Positions 1 to 5,246 of a DNA stretch of 5,246 bases are shown here, piece by piece. The stretch is taken from the NCBI GenBank assembly GCA_023427705.1, contig JAEZAL010000245.1, forward strand, positions 1 through 5,246, written 5' to 3'. The notes below the pieces were generated by a model, which saw only the letters and a list, made by a program, of their open reading frames with translations, had not been told where the DNA came from and searched no databases. A program made the translations under genes and the position numbers. How positions within the stretch are numbered: position 1 is the stretch's first letter; each line of letters starts with the position of its first letter. This DNA is from Bacillota bacterium. GTDB lineage: Bacteria; Bacillota; Clostridia; Clostridiales; Clostridiaceae.

Positions 1-536
1 TCTTTTTCTAAAGCATTACTTCTTGCATAAAACAAAGCCTGTTCAATATATTTTTCAACCTTATCTATTTCCTCTTCTATACTTTTAGTTAATTCTGATT
101 TATTATTTTCAATAATAAGCTTAGTGCTAGCTATTGGAGTTTTTATCTCATGAACCCAAAGTTCTATATATTCTCTATATTCCTTATTATTTGTTTTTAA
201 ATGAGCTATATCATCCTTCATTGATTTAGTAGTTTCATTAATTATATAATATAAAATTTTACTTTCTAAAAAACTTCCCTCTTCTATAACATCAGAAATT
301 AAATATTTTTTATCTAATGCTTCTAAGTTCATAATCAAATCATTATAATATTTTTTTCTATTTAAATAATCATAGATATGATAAAGAAAAACGCCTAATA
401 AATTTAATAGCAATATAAAAATAATTGCATATAAATCTACTTTTAAAGCATTAAGTAAAATTGAAGTAAATAGTAATATTAATAAATTTATAAAGATAAA
501 TATTATCCTTTCTTTTATAAAATCTATAATCTTCAT
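1..536 (-). CDS. Intramembrane-sensing histidine kinase, BceS type (C-terminal part cut off by window edge)
   Basis: This is the N-terminal 178 residues of a membrane sensor kinase; the rest lies beyond the left edge. I translated it from the ATG at 536-534. Two hydrophobic segments (about residues 10-31 and 36-53) are separated by only a few residues (around ALKVD), so there is almost no extracytoplasmic domain. A cytoplasmic linker follows, then the phosphorylation motif WVHEIKTPIA with the predicted phospho-histidine at H129. The later stretch VEKYIEQALFYARSN is typical of this subfamily. In the known family (BceS, GraS and relatives) the kinase does not sense its ligand alone; it reads the state of a BceAB-like ABC transporter during bacitracin or antimicrobial-peptide stress. 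The ATG overlaps the stop of the upstream response regulator (ATGA), so the two are probably translationally coupled. The ligand, and the presence of a transporter next door, are inferences. The catalytic ATPase domain is not visible here. Confidence 0.9.
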   Translation of the reverse strand, partial: MKIIDFIKERIIFIFINLLILLFTSILLNALKVDLYAIIFILLLNLLGVFLYHIYDYLNRKKYYNDLIMNLEALDKKYLISDVIEEGSFLESKILYYIINETTKSMKDDIAHLKTNNKEYREYIELWVHEIKTPIASTKLIIENNKSELTKSIEEEIDKVEKYIEQALFYARSNALEK

Positions 537-1207
537 ATTAAAATATACCCTTGACCTCTCTTAGTTTTTAGATAATCTACTGCGCCTATTTCTTCTAACT
601 TCTTTCTAAGTCTATTAATATTTACAGTTAATGTATTATCGTCAACAAACTCATCAGATTCCCATAATGACTCTATAATTTCATTTCTAGATACTATTTT
701 TTCTTTATTCTTTATTAACACGTATAGAATTCTACTTTCATTTTTACTTAATTCTATTTTGTTCCCTTTATATTCCACCTCACTTTTAGATAAATTTAGT
801 TCAAGATTATTGTATTCTAGAATTTCTGATTCTTGATTATTGTAAGTTCTTCTTAATAATGATGATATTCTGGCTAAAAGGATTTGTGTATTATATGGTT
901 TTGTTATAAAATCATCTGCACCTAAATTCATACTCATAAGCTCATCAACTTCACTATCTCTACTTGTTACAACTATTATAGGGATCGAGCTTTTTTTTCT
1001 AATTTCTCTACATATAAAATATCCATCAAAATAAGGTAAATTTATATCAAGTAAAATTAAGTGATATTTTTCTTTTAAGACTTCATCTATCACATGTTCA
1101 AAATCTAATGAATAATTAGCTTCATAACCATACTTACTTAAGAATGTGCATAATTCATTTCTAATTTTCACATCATCTTCTATAATAAAAATATTTTTTC
1201 TATCCAT
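533..1207 (-). CDS. OmpR/PhoB-family response regulator, BceR-like
   Basis: This is a complete 224-residue DNA-binding response regulator, the usual length for the family. The receiver domain (about residues 4-115) shows the acidic pair D11/D12, the phospho-acceptor D54 in LILLDINLPYFDG, T81 in VVTSR and K102 in TKPY. The C-terminal winged helix (about 127-224) contains WESDEFVDDNTLTVNINRLRKKL, a stretch typical of BceR-like regulators, and ends in GQGYILI. The start is the ATG at 1207-1205, preceded by an AGGTGAG ribosome binding site six or so bases upstream. Its stop overlaps the start of the partner kinase by four bases, so the pair forms one operon reading left. By family precedent, when phosphorylated it would activate a peptide-antibiotic detoxification ABC transporter; the target promoter is not in this window. 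Family assignment is firm, the specific stimulus is not known. Confidence 0.95.
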   Translation of the reverse strand: MDRKNIFIIEDDVKIRNELCTFLSKYGYEANYSLDFEHVIDEVLKEKYHLILLDINLPYFDGYFICREIRKKSSIPIIVVTSRDSEVDELMSMNLGADDFITKPYNTQILLARISSLLRRTYNNQESEILEYNNLELNLSKSEVEYKGNKIELSKNESRILYVLIKNKEKIVSRNEIIESLWESDEFVDDNTLTVNINRLRKKLEEIGAVDYLKTKRGQGYILI

Positions 1208-1237
1208 GTTCTCACCTACCCAAATTCTATTTATTAA

Positions 1238-1266
1238 ATTATATAATATTTTTTAATTATTTGGAA
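1238..1266 (-). promoter_or_regulatory. Weak candidate promoter for the left two-component operon
   Basis: On the minus strand a perfect TATAAT lies at 1243-1238. A poor -35 match, TTCCAA, lies 17 bases upstream at 1266-1261. A start near position 1231 would leave a leader of about 24 bases before the regulator's ATG, which fits its ribosome binding site. The -10 is clear, but in such AT-rich DNA it can occur by chance, and the -35 matches only about half of the consensus. Confidence 0.25.
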
Positions 1267-1290
1267 AATATAATTATTGATATATAACTA

Positions 1291-1298
1291 AAGGAGGT
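1291..1298 (+). promoter_or_regulatory. Strong ribosome binding site of the 43-residue protein
   Basis: AAGGAGGT is a near-perfect anti-16S match six bases before the ATG at 1305. It is the main reason for believing that the short reading frame behind it is translated. Confidence 0.8.
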
Positions 1299-1304
1299 TT
1301 ATCT

Positions 1305-1436
1305 ATGAATAATAAATATAATAAAAATACTACTGATCCTAATTCGCCAAACTATAATGAAAAAATTAAAAGTAAAGCTAATGAAAAAACTCCTACTGGA
1401 GAAAAAGAGCCATCTCCTTATACTACATATAAATAA
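1305..1436 (+). CDS. Small hydrophilic protein of unknown function (43 aa)
   Basis: I do not recognise this gene. It encodes 43 residues, beginning MNNKYNKNTTDPNSPNY and ending EPSPYTTYK. Composition is striking: 8 Asn, 8 Lys, 6 Thr, 5 Pro, 4 Tyr and 4 Glu, with only one Ile and one Ala beyond the start Met as non-polar side chains, and no Cys, Trp, Phe, Leu or Val. It has no signal peptide or membrane segment and is probably disordered in solution. Support for it being real: an almost perfect Shine-Dalgarno at the right distance, an ATG start, and a hairpin terminator beginning nine bases after the stop, which together make a compact monocistronic unit. It is divergent from the BceR-like regulator, about 97 bases apart. 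A small stress- or sporulation-associated protein is one possibility, but there is no direct evidence of function. Confidence 0.7.
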   Translation: MNNKYNKNTTDPNSPNYNEKIKSKANEKTPTGEKEPSPYTTYK

Positions 1437-1444
1437 GATAGAAA

Positions 1445-1470
1445 AAGGAGCTGTTAAAAATCAGCTCCTT
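1445..1470. terminator. Intrinsic terminator shared by convergent genes
   Basis: This is a perfect 9-bp stem, AAGGAGCTG paired with CAGCTCCTT, with the 8-base loop TTAAAAAT. Read on the minus strand, the stem runs into a tract of five T (complement of the A run at 1442-1446), so it is a good terminator for the 254-residue gene ending at 1508. Read on the plus strand the T run is short (CTCCTTGAATATAATT), so termination of the 43-residue gene is likely but weaker. Confidence 0.75.
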
Positions 1471-1507
1471 GAATATAATTATTTAATATGCACTTTTTGT
1501 CCTATTC

Positions 1508-2272
1508 TCAATCTAAAAGTCTATTAACTATATCATTAGCTTCTTGCGCAATTGGTATTATATTTTTCACGAAAGAAATAGTTGTATTAAGACCCGTAAG
1601 CAAACTTAAAACCTTTTTTATACTATCTTTGAAAGATTTATTCTTCGCAACCTCATCACAAATCTTTCTATTTAGCATTATACTTCCAAGCCCTTGTTCT
1701 ATAGATATCTTTAGTCCTTCTATCCCATATATCTTATATTCATTTATTTTAACGTATAAATCAAAAAGCACATTATTAATAAATGACTTTAGTTCACTAT
1801 TTATTTCTAACTCCTCTAGTTCATCTATTAATATTTCTATTTTTTCTTTAAAATTAATTAAATTCTCTTCTTCTATATTTTTATATTTATTACATACATC
1901 TAAAGCTAGTGCTAATCCATTTATAGAAATCAATATTTCACTTGTAATTATATTATCTAACTTATGTATATCATCATCTAATCCTAAGGTCATAATTCTT
2001 TTTTCAAAATTAGTAAGTACTTTTACTAATTCATCTTTTGAATTACTTTCAATCTTATTCGCTAGTTTTTTTATATTTTCTATTAACTCAATTATCTGGA
2101 TAAGTGCTTTAAATACTTTCTCATCATCGTTAATATCTAAATCGAAAACTTGAGCAATAACTGATTCTACCGTTCTAAATCTACTTTGTTTTTTAGCATT
2201 GTTACTACAAAACTCTTTTGATTTACTTAAGATTTCGTATAGTCTAACTGCTGGATTAGTTGATAATACCAT
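1508..2272 (-). CDS. Uncharacterised helical protein, 254 aa
   Basis: I cannot assign a function. The protein is 254 residues, starts at the ATG 2272-2270 behind a strong GGAGGGGG site, and ends just before the terminator hairpin, so it looks like an intact single-gene unit. There is no signal peptide and no clear membrane span. Nearly all of it reads as amphipathic helix: NPAVRLYEILSKSKE at 6-20, an acidic turn DINDDE at 46-51, an Ile/Leu/Lys-rich helix at 53-90, and a Glu-rich, possibly coiled-coil stretch at 133-160. The stretch KINEYKIYGIEGLKISIEQGLG at 175-196 is the most motif-like part. The C-terminus (about 220-245) is more hydrophobic. I have an unverified impression that proteins opening with PAxRLYxIL and carrying a late YGxEGL segment occur widely in bacteria without a known role. 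A cytoplasmic, protein-interacting role is the most that can be inferred. Confidence 0.85.
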   Translation of the reverse strand: MVLSTNPAVRLYEILSKSKEFCSNNAKKQSRFRTVESVIAQVFDLDINDDEKVFKALIQIIELIENIKKLANKIESNSKDELVKVLTNFEKRIMTLGLDDDIHKLDNIITSEILISINGLALALDVCNKYKNIEEENLINFKEKIEILIDELEELEINSELKSFINNVLFDLYVKINEYKIYGIEGLKISIEQGLGSIMLNRKICDEVAKNKSFKDSIKKVLSLLTGLNTTISFVKNIIPIAQEANDIVNRLLD

Positions 2273-2613
2273 ACTACCCCCTCCATTAAATGTGATACAG
2301 TTACTAATTCTATACTCTCATACGGTTATCCTCTTTTTTTTATTAATCTTAATAGTTTTTTTAATATTAAATATTATTATATTATAATTGTTATTAAAAA
2401 TTATTCATTAATATATATAATGCTTAAAATACATAATATATGTGTACTTTTTTAAATTATATATATATTTAATATAGATTAATTAATTTATAGTTTTTCT
2501 TAAATCATCACCTTTATTCATAATTGGTAATAATATATAATTATATTGTAATTATACTTTAATTGGAGGATTTTACATTGTTGAAAAAAATTAATACAAA
2601 AGGGGTAATTAAT
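2273..2613. other. AT-rich divergent intergenic region
   Basis: About 340 bases separate the divergent starts of the 254-residue gene and the EamA gene, and must hold both promoters. The sequence is almost pure A/T in the middle (about 2335-2500), with many chance TATAAT-like hexamers and no convincing paired -35/-10, so I call no promoter. A short inverted repeat, ACATA-ATA-TATGT, lies at 2431-2443. I see no riboswitch, tRNA or transposon remnant. Confidence 0.6.
2565..2570 (+). promoter_or_regulatory. Upstream Shine-Dalgarno bearing on the EamA start choice
   Basis: GGAGGA lies seven bases before a TTG at 2578, which is in frame with the EamA gene but 36 bases (12 codons) upstream of the ATG at 2614. 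That ATG has its own weaker site, AGGGG at 2601-2605. The stronger site therefore fronts the worse start codon. Either the protein has a longer polar N-terminus, or the upstream codons work as a leader. Confidence 0.5.
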
Positions 2614-3027
2614 ATGTGGGTTGTCTATGCTTTATTATCAGCTTTATTTGCAGCATTTACTTCAATACTAGCTAAAATAGGAATTGAAAACATAAACTCA
2701 AATTTGGCTACTGCTATTCGTACTGTAGTTGTTTTAATTATGGCATGGGGGATAGTATTTGTTAATGGTAGTATTAATCAAATAGGTAACATAACTCAAA
2801 AAAGCTGGATATTTTTAATTTTATCTGGTATTGCAACAGGACTTTCTTGGTTATTTTACTACAAAGCTCTACAAATGGGTGAAGCCTCAAAGGTTGTTCC
2901 TATAGATAAATTCAGTGTTGTAATAACAATGATTTTAGCTTTTGTAATTCTAAAGGAAGCTGCTACTCCTAAAACAATAATAGGTGGAATATTTATTACA
3001 ATAGGGACTTTTATAATGATCATATAA
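2614..3027 (+). CDS. Single-domain EamA-family membrane transporter (drug/metabolite superfamily)
   Basis: This is a 137-residue, very hydrophobic protein with five predicted membrane spans (about residues 2-21, 31-50, 65-83, 95-113 and 119-136). Family features are visible: FYYKALQMGEASKVVPIDK at 81-99, and the conserved LKE at 113-115 between the last two spans. It matches one EamA domain, half the usual ten-span transporter, so it would have to work as a dimer, as small multidrug-resistance proteins do. The substrate cannot be read from sequence. I prefer the ATG at 2614 (site AGGGG eight bases upstream) because the first span begins directly after it, as is typical of short EamA proteins. 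A TTG at 2578 behind a better site would add 12 polar residues. It is transcribed alone and ends two bases before a long hairpin terminator, convergent with the right-hand operon. Confidence 0.9.
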   Translation: MWVVYALLSALFAAFTSILAKIGIENINSNLATAIRTVVVLIMAWGIVFVNGSINQIGNITQKSWIFLILSGIATGLSWLFYYKALQMGEASKVVPIDKFSVVITMILAFVILKEAATPKTIIGGIFITIGTFIMII

Positions 3028-3028
3028 A

Positions 3029-3099
3029 AAAGAGATAACTATCATATTAATTGCTCCGTCGCTGGCTCCAAGTCGCATTAATATGATAGTTATCTCTTT
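3029..3099. terminator. Long perfect hairpin between convergent genes, probable bidirectional terminator
   Basis: Arms at 3029-3051 and 3077-3099 are exact reverse complements over 23 bases (AAAGAGATAACT... against ...AGTTATCTCTTT), enclosing a 25-base loop. On the minus strand the stem runs into six T (complement of 3026-3031), ideal for ending the operon that finishes with the 74-residue gene. On the plus strand it ends CTCTTT directly after the EamA stop. The stem is unusually long for a simple terminator and the loop is GC-rich (17 of 25) in an AT-rich setting. It could instead be a member of a dispersed palindromic repeat family that also serves as a terminator. Confidence 0.8.
3053..3076. 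repeat. Imperfect direct repeat forming the hairpin loop
   Basis: The loop reads as two copies of the pair GCTCC + GTCGC: GCTCC at 3053-3057 with GTCGC at 3058-3062, then after TG, GCTCC at 3065-3069 and GTCGC at 3072-3076 with AA between them. These are exact pentamer repeats seen directly in the sequence. Their function is unknown. Confidence 0.7.
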
Positions 3100-3145
3100 C
3101 TAAACTAAAGGAAATAATTCCTCATTTCATTCAGAATTATAAAAA

Positions 3146-3370
3146 TTAATTTTCTTTATAGTTTTCTACTACTTCTTTGATTATTTCTTTAATTTCTTTT
3201 AAAGATAAATCTAGAGTCTCAAGTCCTCCAATATCGCATACTGCTGTGCTTTGTATATTATTAAATATTCTTGCGTAAAGCTGCTTCTTATTATCAAACT
3301 TCTCATTTCCTTCAATTATATACTTATATAGCATTTTTGTTTCTTTTTCTATATACTCTCTATCCTTCAT
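3146..3370 (-). CDS. Small protein of unknown function (74 aa)
   Basis: I do not recognise a named family. The 74-residue product starts MKDREYIEKETKMLYKYI and ends EIIKEVVENYKEN. It is charged and helical at both ends, with a central segment around residues 37-50 (NNIQSTAVCDIGGL) that holds its only cysteine (C45) and looks like a conserved core. There is no signal peptide or membrane segment. The ATG at 3370-3368 has a GGAGAG site six bases upstream. It lies 50 bases downstream of the sensor kinase on the same strand, with no terminator visible in the gap, so co-transcription with that two-component system is plausible; an own promoter in the AT-rich gap cannot be excluded. The long hairpin at 3029-3099 would end this transcript. 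A role linked to the kinase is only a guess from position. Confidence 0.75.
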   Translation of the reverse strand: MKDREYIEKETKMLYKYIIEGNEKFDNKKQLYARIFNNIQSTAVCDIGGLETLDLSLKEIKEIIKEVVENYKEN

Positions 3371-3420
3371 AATAAACTCTCCATAATATAATTCTTATTT
3401 TAAATTTAATAATAAACCTA

Positions 3421-4620
3421 TTATAGATTAAATTCAATTATAAAAGTAGTATCCTTTCCCTCATTACTTTCTGCATATATCTTCCCATTATGGCTTTCAA
3501 CTATGGACTTTGCTATAGATAATCCTAGTCCATATCCTCCTGTCTCTCTAGCTCTGGATGTATCTATCCTATAGAATCTTTCAAATATTTTTTCTAGATC
3601 TTCTTTCTTTATTCCTTCACCTGTATTTTTCACTTTAAGCTTTATTTTATTTTTATCCTGATACATCTCTACATCTATTTTCCCATTTTTATTAGTATAC
3701 TTAATTGCATTATCTAATAAAATATTAAATACCTTTTTAATACTTTCTTTATCACCTTTTATAGTTATATCATCCTCTATATTAGAAGATATTTGAATAT
3801 TATTTTCAAAAAGAACCGCTTCAAAGGTTAATAATACATTATTTATTAATTTACTTATATTAAAAGATGTAAATTCCACTAGCTCCTTACCTGTATCTAA
3901 TTTTGCTAATGATAACATTTCATCTATTAACTTTGCCATTCTTTCTATTTGATTATTAATATAATTAATCCATTTACTTTGACTTTCTACAGTTTCACTT
4001 CTATTAGATAATACTAATGAAGTATTTGTTCTTATTATAGTTAATGGTGTTTTTAATTCGTGTGAAGCATTTGCTATAAATTGTTTTTGCTTTTCAAAAC
4101 TTTCTTTTATTGGCTTAATTGTTCTATTAGTTAGATAAATACTTATAAATAAAAGTAATATTAGACTTATACTTCCTATTGCTAAAAATACTTTTAAAAG
4201 GTTAGCTAAAACATTAAGTTGTTGTTCTCTACTCATAAGAACTATTTTTAATCCTTTAGTTGTATATTCTTTTAAATATCCATATGTACTTCCTTCTATT
4301 TTTACTTTATCAAATTGATTTTCACTATTAACTATTTCATATATAGTTTCTTGAAGTGCCTCTTTATCTAATTCCATATAAGTTAAAACCTGTGCAATAT
4401 TGTTATTAGAATCTAACTCAATTATTATACTACTAGCCATCATTGGAGAGTTAATCATAGGCTTCTTCGGACTAGACATGGTATACATTAACTCATGCTT
4501 CAAATCTCTTTCCATACTTATAGCAGTTGATATGTAAATTGTTCCGAAAATCAAAACAAAAACCATAGTTAATAAGGACATATTAATTAATATCAATCTT
4601 TTCTTTAACTTATTAAACAA
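3421..4620 (-). CDS. Membrane sensor histidine kinase (HisKA/HATPase), TTG start
   Basis: This is a complete 399-residue sensor kinase. Membrane span 1 is at about residues 9-33 and span 2 at about 138-164; between them is an extracytoplasmic sensor domain of roughly 100 residues with no recognised motif. After span 2 there is only NRTIKPIKESFEKQKQ before the HisKA box FIANASHELKTPL with phospho-histidine H187, so a full HAMP domain is missing and the linker is short. The ATP-binding domain shows the N box LLDNAIKYT (N304), NTGEGI at 332-337, the F box FERFYR at 346-351 and GGYGLGLS at 361-368, all intact. The start codon is TTG, supported by GGAGG at 4632-4628, seven bases upstream; the next in-frame ATG is at codon 14, inside the first membrane segment. 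It follows its response regulator with two bases between stop and start. The stimulus is unknown. Confidence 0.95.
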   Translation of the reverse strand: MFNKLKKRLILINMSLLTMVFVLIFGTIYISTAISMERDLKHELMYTMSSPKKPMINSPMMASSIIIELDSNNNIAQVLTYMELDKEALQETIYEIVNSENQFDKVKIEGSTYGYLKEYTTKGLKIVLMSREQQLNVLANLLKVFLAIGSISLILLLFISIYLTNRTIKPIKESFEKQKQFIANASHELKTPLTIIRTNTSLVLSNRSETVESQSKWINYINNQIERMAKLIDEMLSLAKLDTGKELVEFTSFNISKLINNVLLTFEAVLFENNIQISSNIEDDITIKGDKESIKKVFNILLDNAIKYTNKNGKIDVEMYQDKNKIKLKVKNTGEGIKKEDLEKIFERFYRIDTSRARETGGYGLGLSIAKSIVESHNGKIYAESNEGKDTTFIIEFNL

Positions 4621-4622
4621 AC

Positions 4623-5246
4623 TTAATCCTCCAATCTATACCCAACACCTCTTATTGTTACTATATTTACTTTAGACTTTAAATAAGATAACTTCTTTCT
4701 AATGAAGGAAATATAAACTTCTATATTGTTATATTCAACTTCAGAATCAAAGCCCCAAAGCTTAGTTATTAAATCATCTTTGCTAACCACACATTTAGGT
4801 CTTTCCATAAAATATTTAATTATCTCAAATTCTTTTAATGTTAGTCTTATACTTTCATCATTAGCATCTAAATCATAGGTATTTATATTTAATCTTATAT
4901 CTCCATAAGTTAATATATTTTCATTTATTACGTTACCTTTCCTTCTTGTTATAGATCTAAGTCTTGCTAGTAGCTCCTCTGAAGCAAAAGGCTTAGATAA
5001 ATAATCATCTGCTCCTAAATCTAACCCTAAAACTCTATCTTCAATTTGAGTTTTAGCTGTAAGCATTATTATTGGAGTTAAAATCCCTTCCTTTCTTAAT
5101 TTTTTTAGTACGCTTAATCCATCTAATTTAGGTAGCATTATATCTAATATTATTACATCATATTTATCTGTTAAAGCATAGTTTAATCCATCTTCTCCAT
5201 CATAAACTGCATCAACATTATATTTATTATTAGTAAGTATTTGAAC
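4623..5246 (-). CDS. OmpR/PhoB-family response regulator (N-terminus cut off by window edge)
   Basis: The frame is open to the right edge and gives the last 207 residues; about 15-20 residues, including the first acidic pair, lie outside. An internal ATG at 5138 is not the start, because the residues before it still match the receiver domain. In the visible part the phospho-acceptor is D35 in VIILDIMLPKLDG, followed by T63 in IIMLTAKTQ and K85 in LSKPF. The winged-helix DNA-binding domain covers about residues 108-207, with VEYNNIEVYISFIRKKL as the recognition region and GVGYRLED at the end. It is the partner of the sensor kinase that begins two bases after its stop. By family precedent it is phosphorylated by that kinase and binds direct repeats at target promoters. 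No target can be named. Promoter and true start are beyond the window. Confidence 0.95.
   Translation of the reverse strand, partial: VQILTNNKYNVDAVYDGEDGLNYALTDKYDVIILDIMLPKLDGLSVLKKLRKEGILTPIIMLTAKTQIEDRVLGLDLGADDYLSKPFASEELLARLRSITRRKGNVINENILTYGDIRLNINTYDLDANDESIRLTLKEFEIIKYFMERPKCVVSKDDLITKLWGFDSEVEYNNIEVYISFIRKKLSYLKSKVNIVTIRGVGYRLED
4628..4632 (-). promoter_or_regulatory. Ribosome binding site that fixes the TTG start of the sensor kinase
   Basis: GGAGG on the minus strand lies seven bases before the TTG at 4620-4618 and sits inside the last codons of the response regulator, which suggests coupled translation of the pair. Confidence 0.8.

Noticed and set aside
1261..1288. TTGGAA with TATAAC as a plus-strand promoter for the 43-residue gene
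   Set aside because: Transcription would begin near 1295, inside the ribosome binding site at 1291-1298, leaving no usable leader.
1488..2153. Open plus-strand frame of 221 codons rich in Ser, Ile and Phe
   Set aside because: It is antisense to the well-supported 254-residue gene, has no ribosome binding site, and its Ser/Ile/Phe-rich composition is what the reverse complement of Lys/Glu/Asn/Leu-rich AT-biased coding sequence gives. It also runs over the terminator side of that gene.
2199..2387. Open plus-strand frame of 62 codons with a hydrophobic C-terminus
   Set aside because: It overlaps the start of the minus-strand gene and AT-rich intergenic DNA, lacks a Shine-Dalgarno, and its hydrophobic end comes from T-rich runs.
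2431..2443. ACATA-ATA-TATGT inverted repeat as an operator
   Set aside because: It is only five base pairs per arm and nearly all A/T in DNA where such palindromes are expected by chance; no second copy was seen near either gene.
2524..2558. TTGGTA and TATACT as a promoter for the EamA gene
   Set aside because: The spacing between the two hexamers is about 23 bases, too long for the vegetative sigma factor, and similar hexamers occur throughout this AT-rich stretch by chance.
5136..5138. ATG as the start of the right-hand response regulator
   Set aside because: The frame stays open to the window edge and the upstream residues, including the phospho-acceptor aspartate in IILDIM, belong to the receiver domain, so this is an internal methionine.

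Overview
The window is very AT-rich (roughly a quarter G+C by eye). It has strong GGAGG-type ribosome binding sites, TTG as well as ATG starts, compact operons and intrinsic terminators. Together these point to a low-GC Firmicute, most likely Clostridium sensu stricto. This is a judgement from codon and protein style; no marker gene is present.

Layout. (1) Positions 1-1207, minus strand: an OmpR-type response regulator and, overlapping it by ATGA, the first 178 residues of an intramembrane-sensing histidine kinase of the BceS type. Such pairs usually sense cell-envelope antibiotics and drive a BceAB-type ABC transporter, which would lie off the left edge. (2) 1305-1436, plus strand: a 43-residue, Asn/Lys-rich, probably disordered small protein with a near-perfect Shine-Dalgarno, followed by a 9-bp hairpin terminator. 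(3) 1508-2272, minus strand: a 254-residue helical protein of unknown function. (4) 2273-2613: an AT-rich divergent intergenic region. (5) 2614-3027, plus strand: a half-size (one EamA domain) membrane transporter of the drug/metabolite superfamily. (6) 3029-3099: a 23-bp perfect hairpin with a GC-rich 25-nt loop built from repeated pentamers, placed between convergent genes. (7) 3146-5246, minus strand: a second two-component system (response regulator cut by the right edge, then a sensor kinase with a TTG start) followed after 50 bp by a 74-residue protein of unknown function.

How it works together. The two two-component systems belong to different classes. The left one has almost no extracytoplasmic sensor. 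The right one has an extracytoplasmic domain of about 100 residues and a very short linker to its HisKA domain. Nothing in the sequence ties the two systems to each other or to the genes between them. Most of the window is ordinary clostridial accessory or regulatory content. The parts worth a second look are the 254-residue orphan, the two small proteins, and the long hairpin with its unusual loop. I see no CRISPR array, insertion sequence, tRNA or rRNA.
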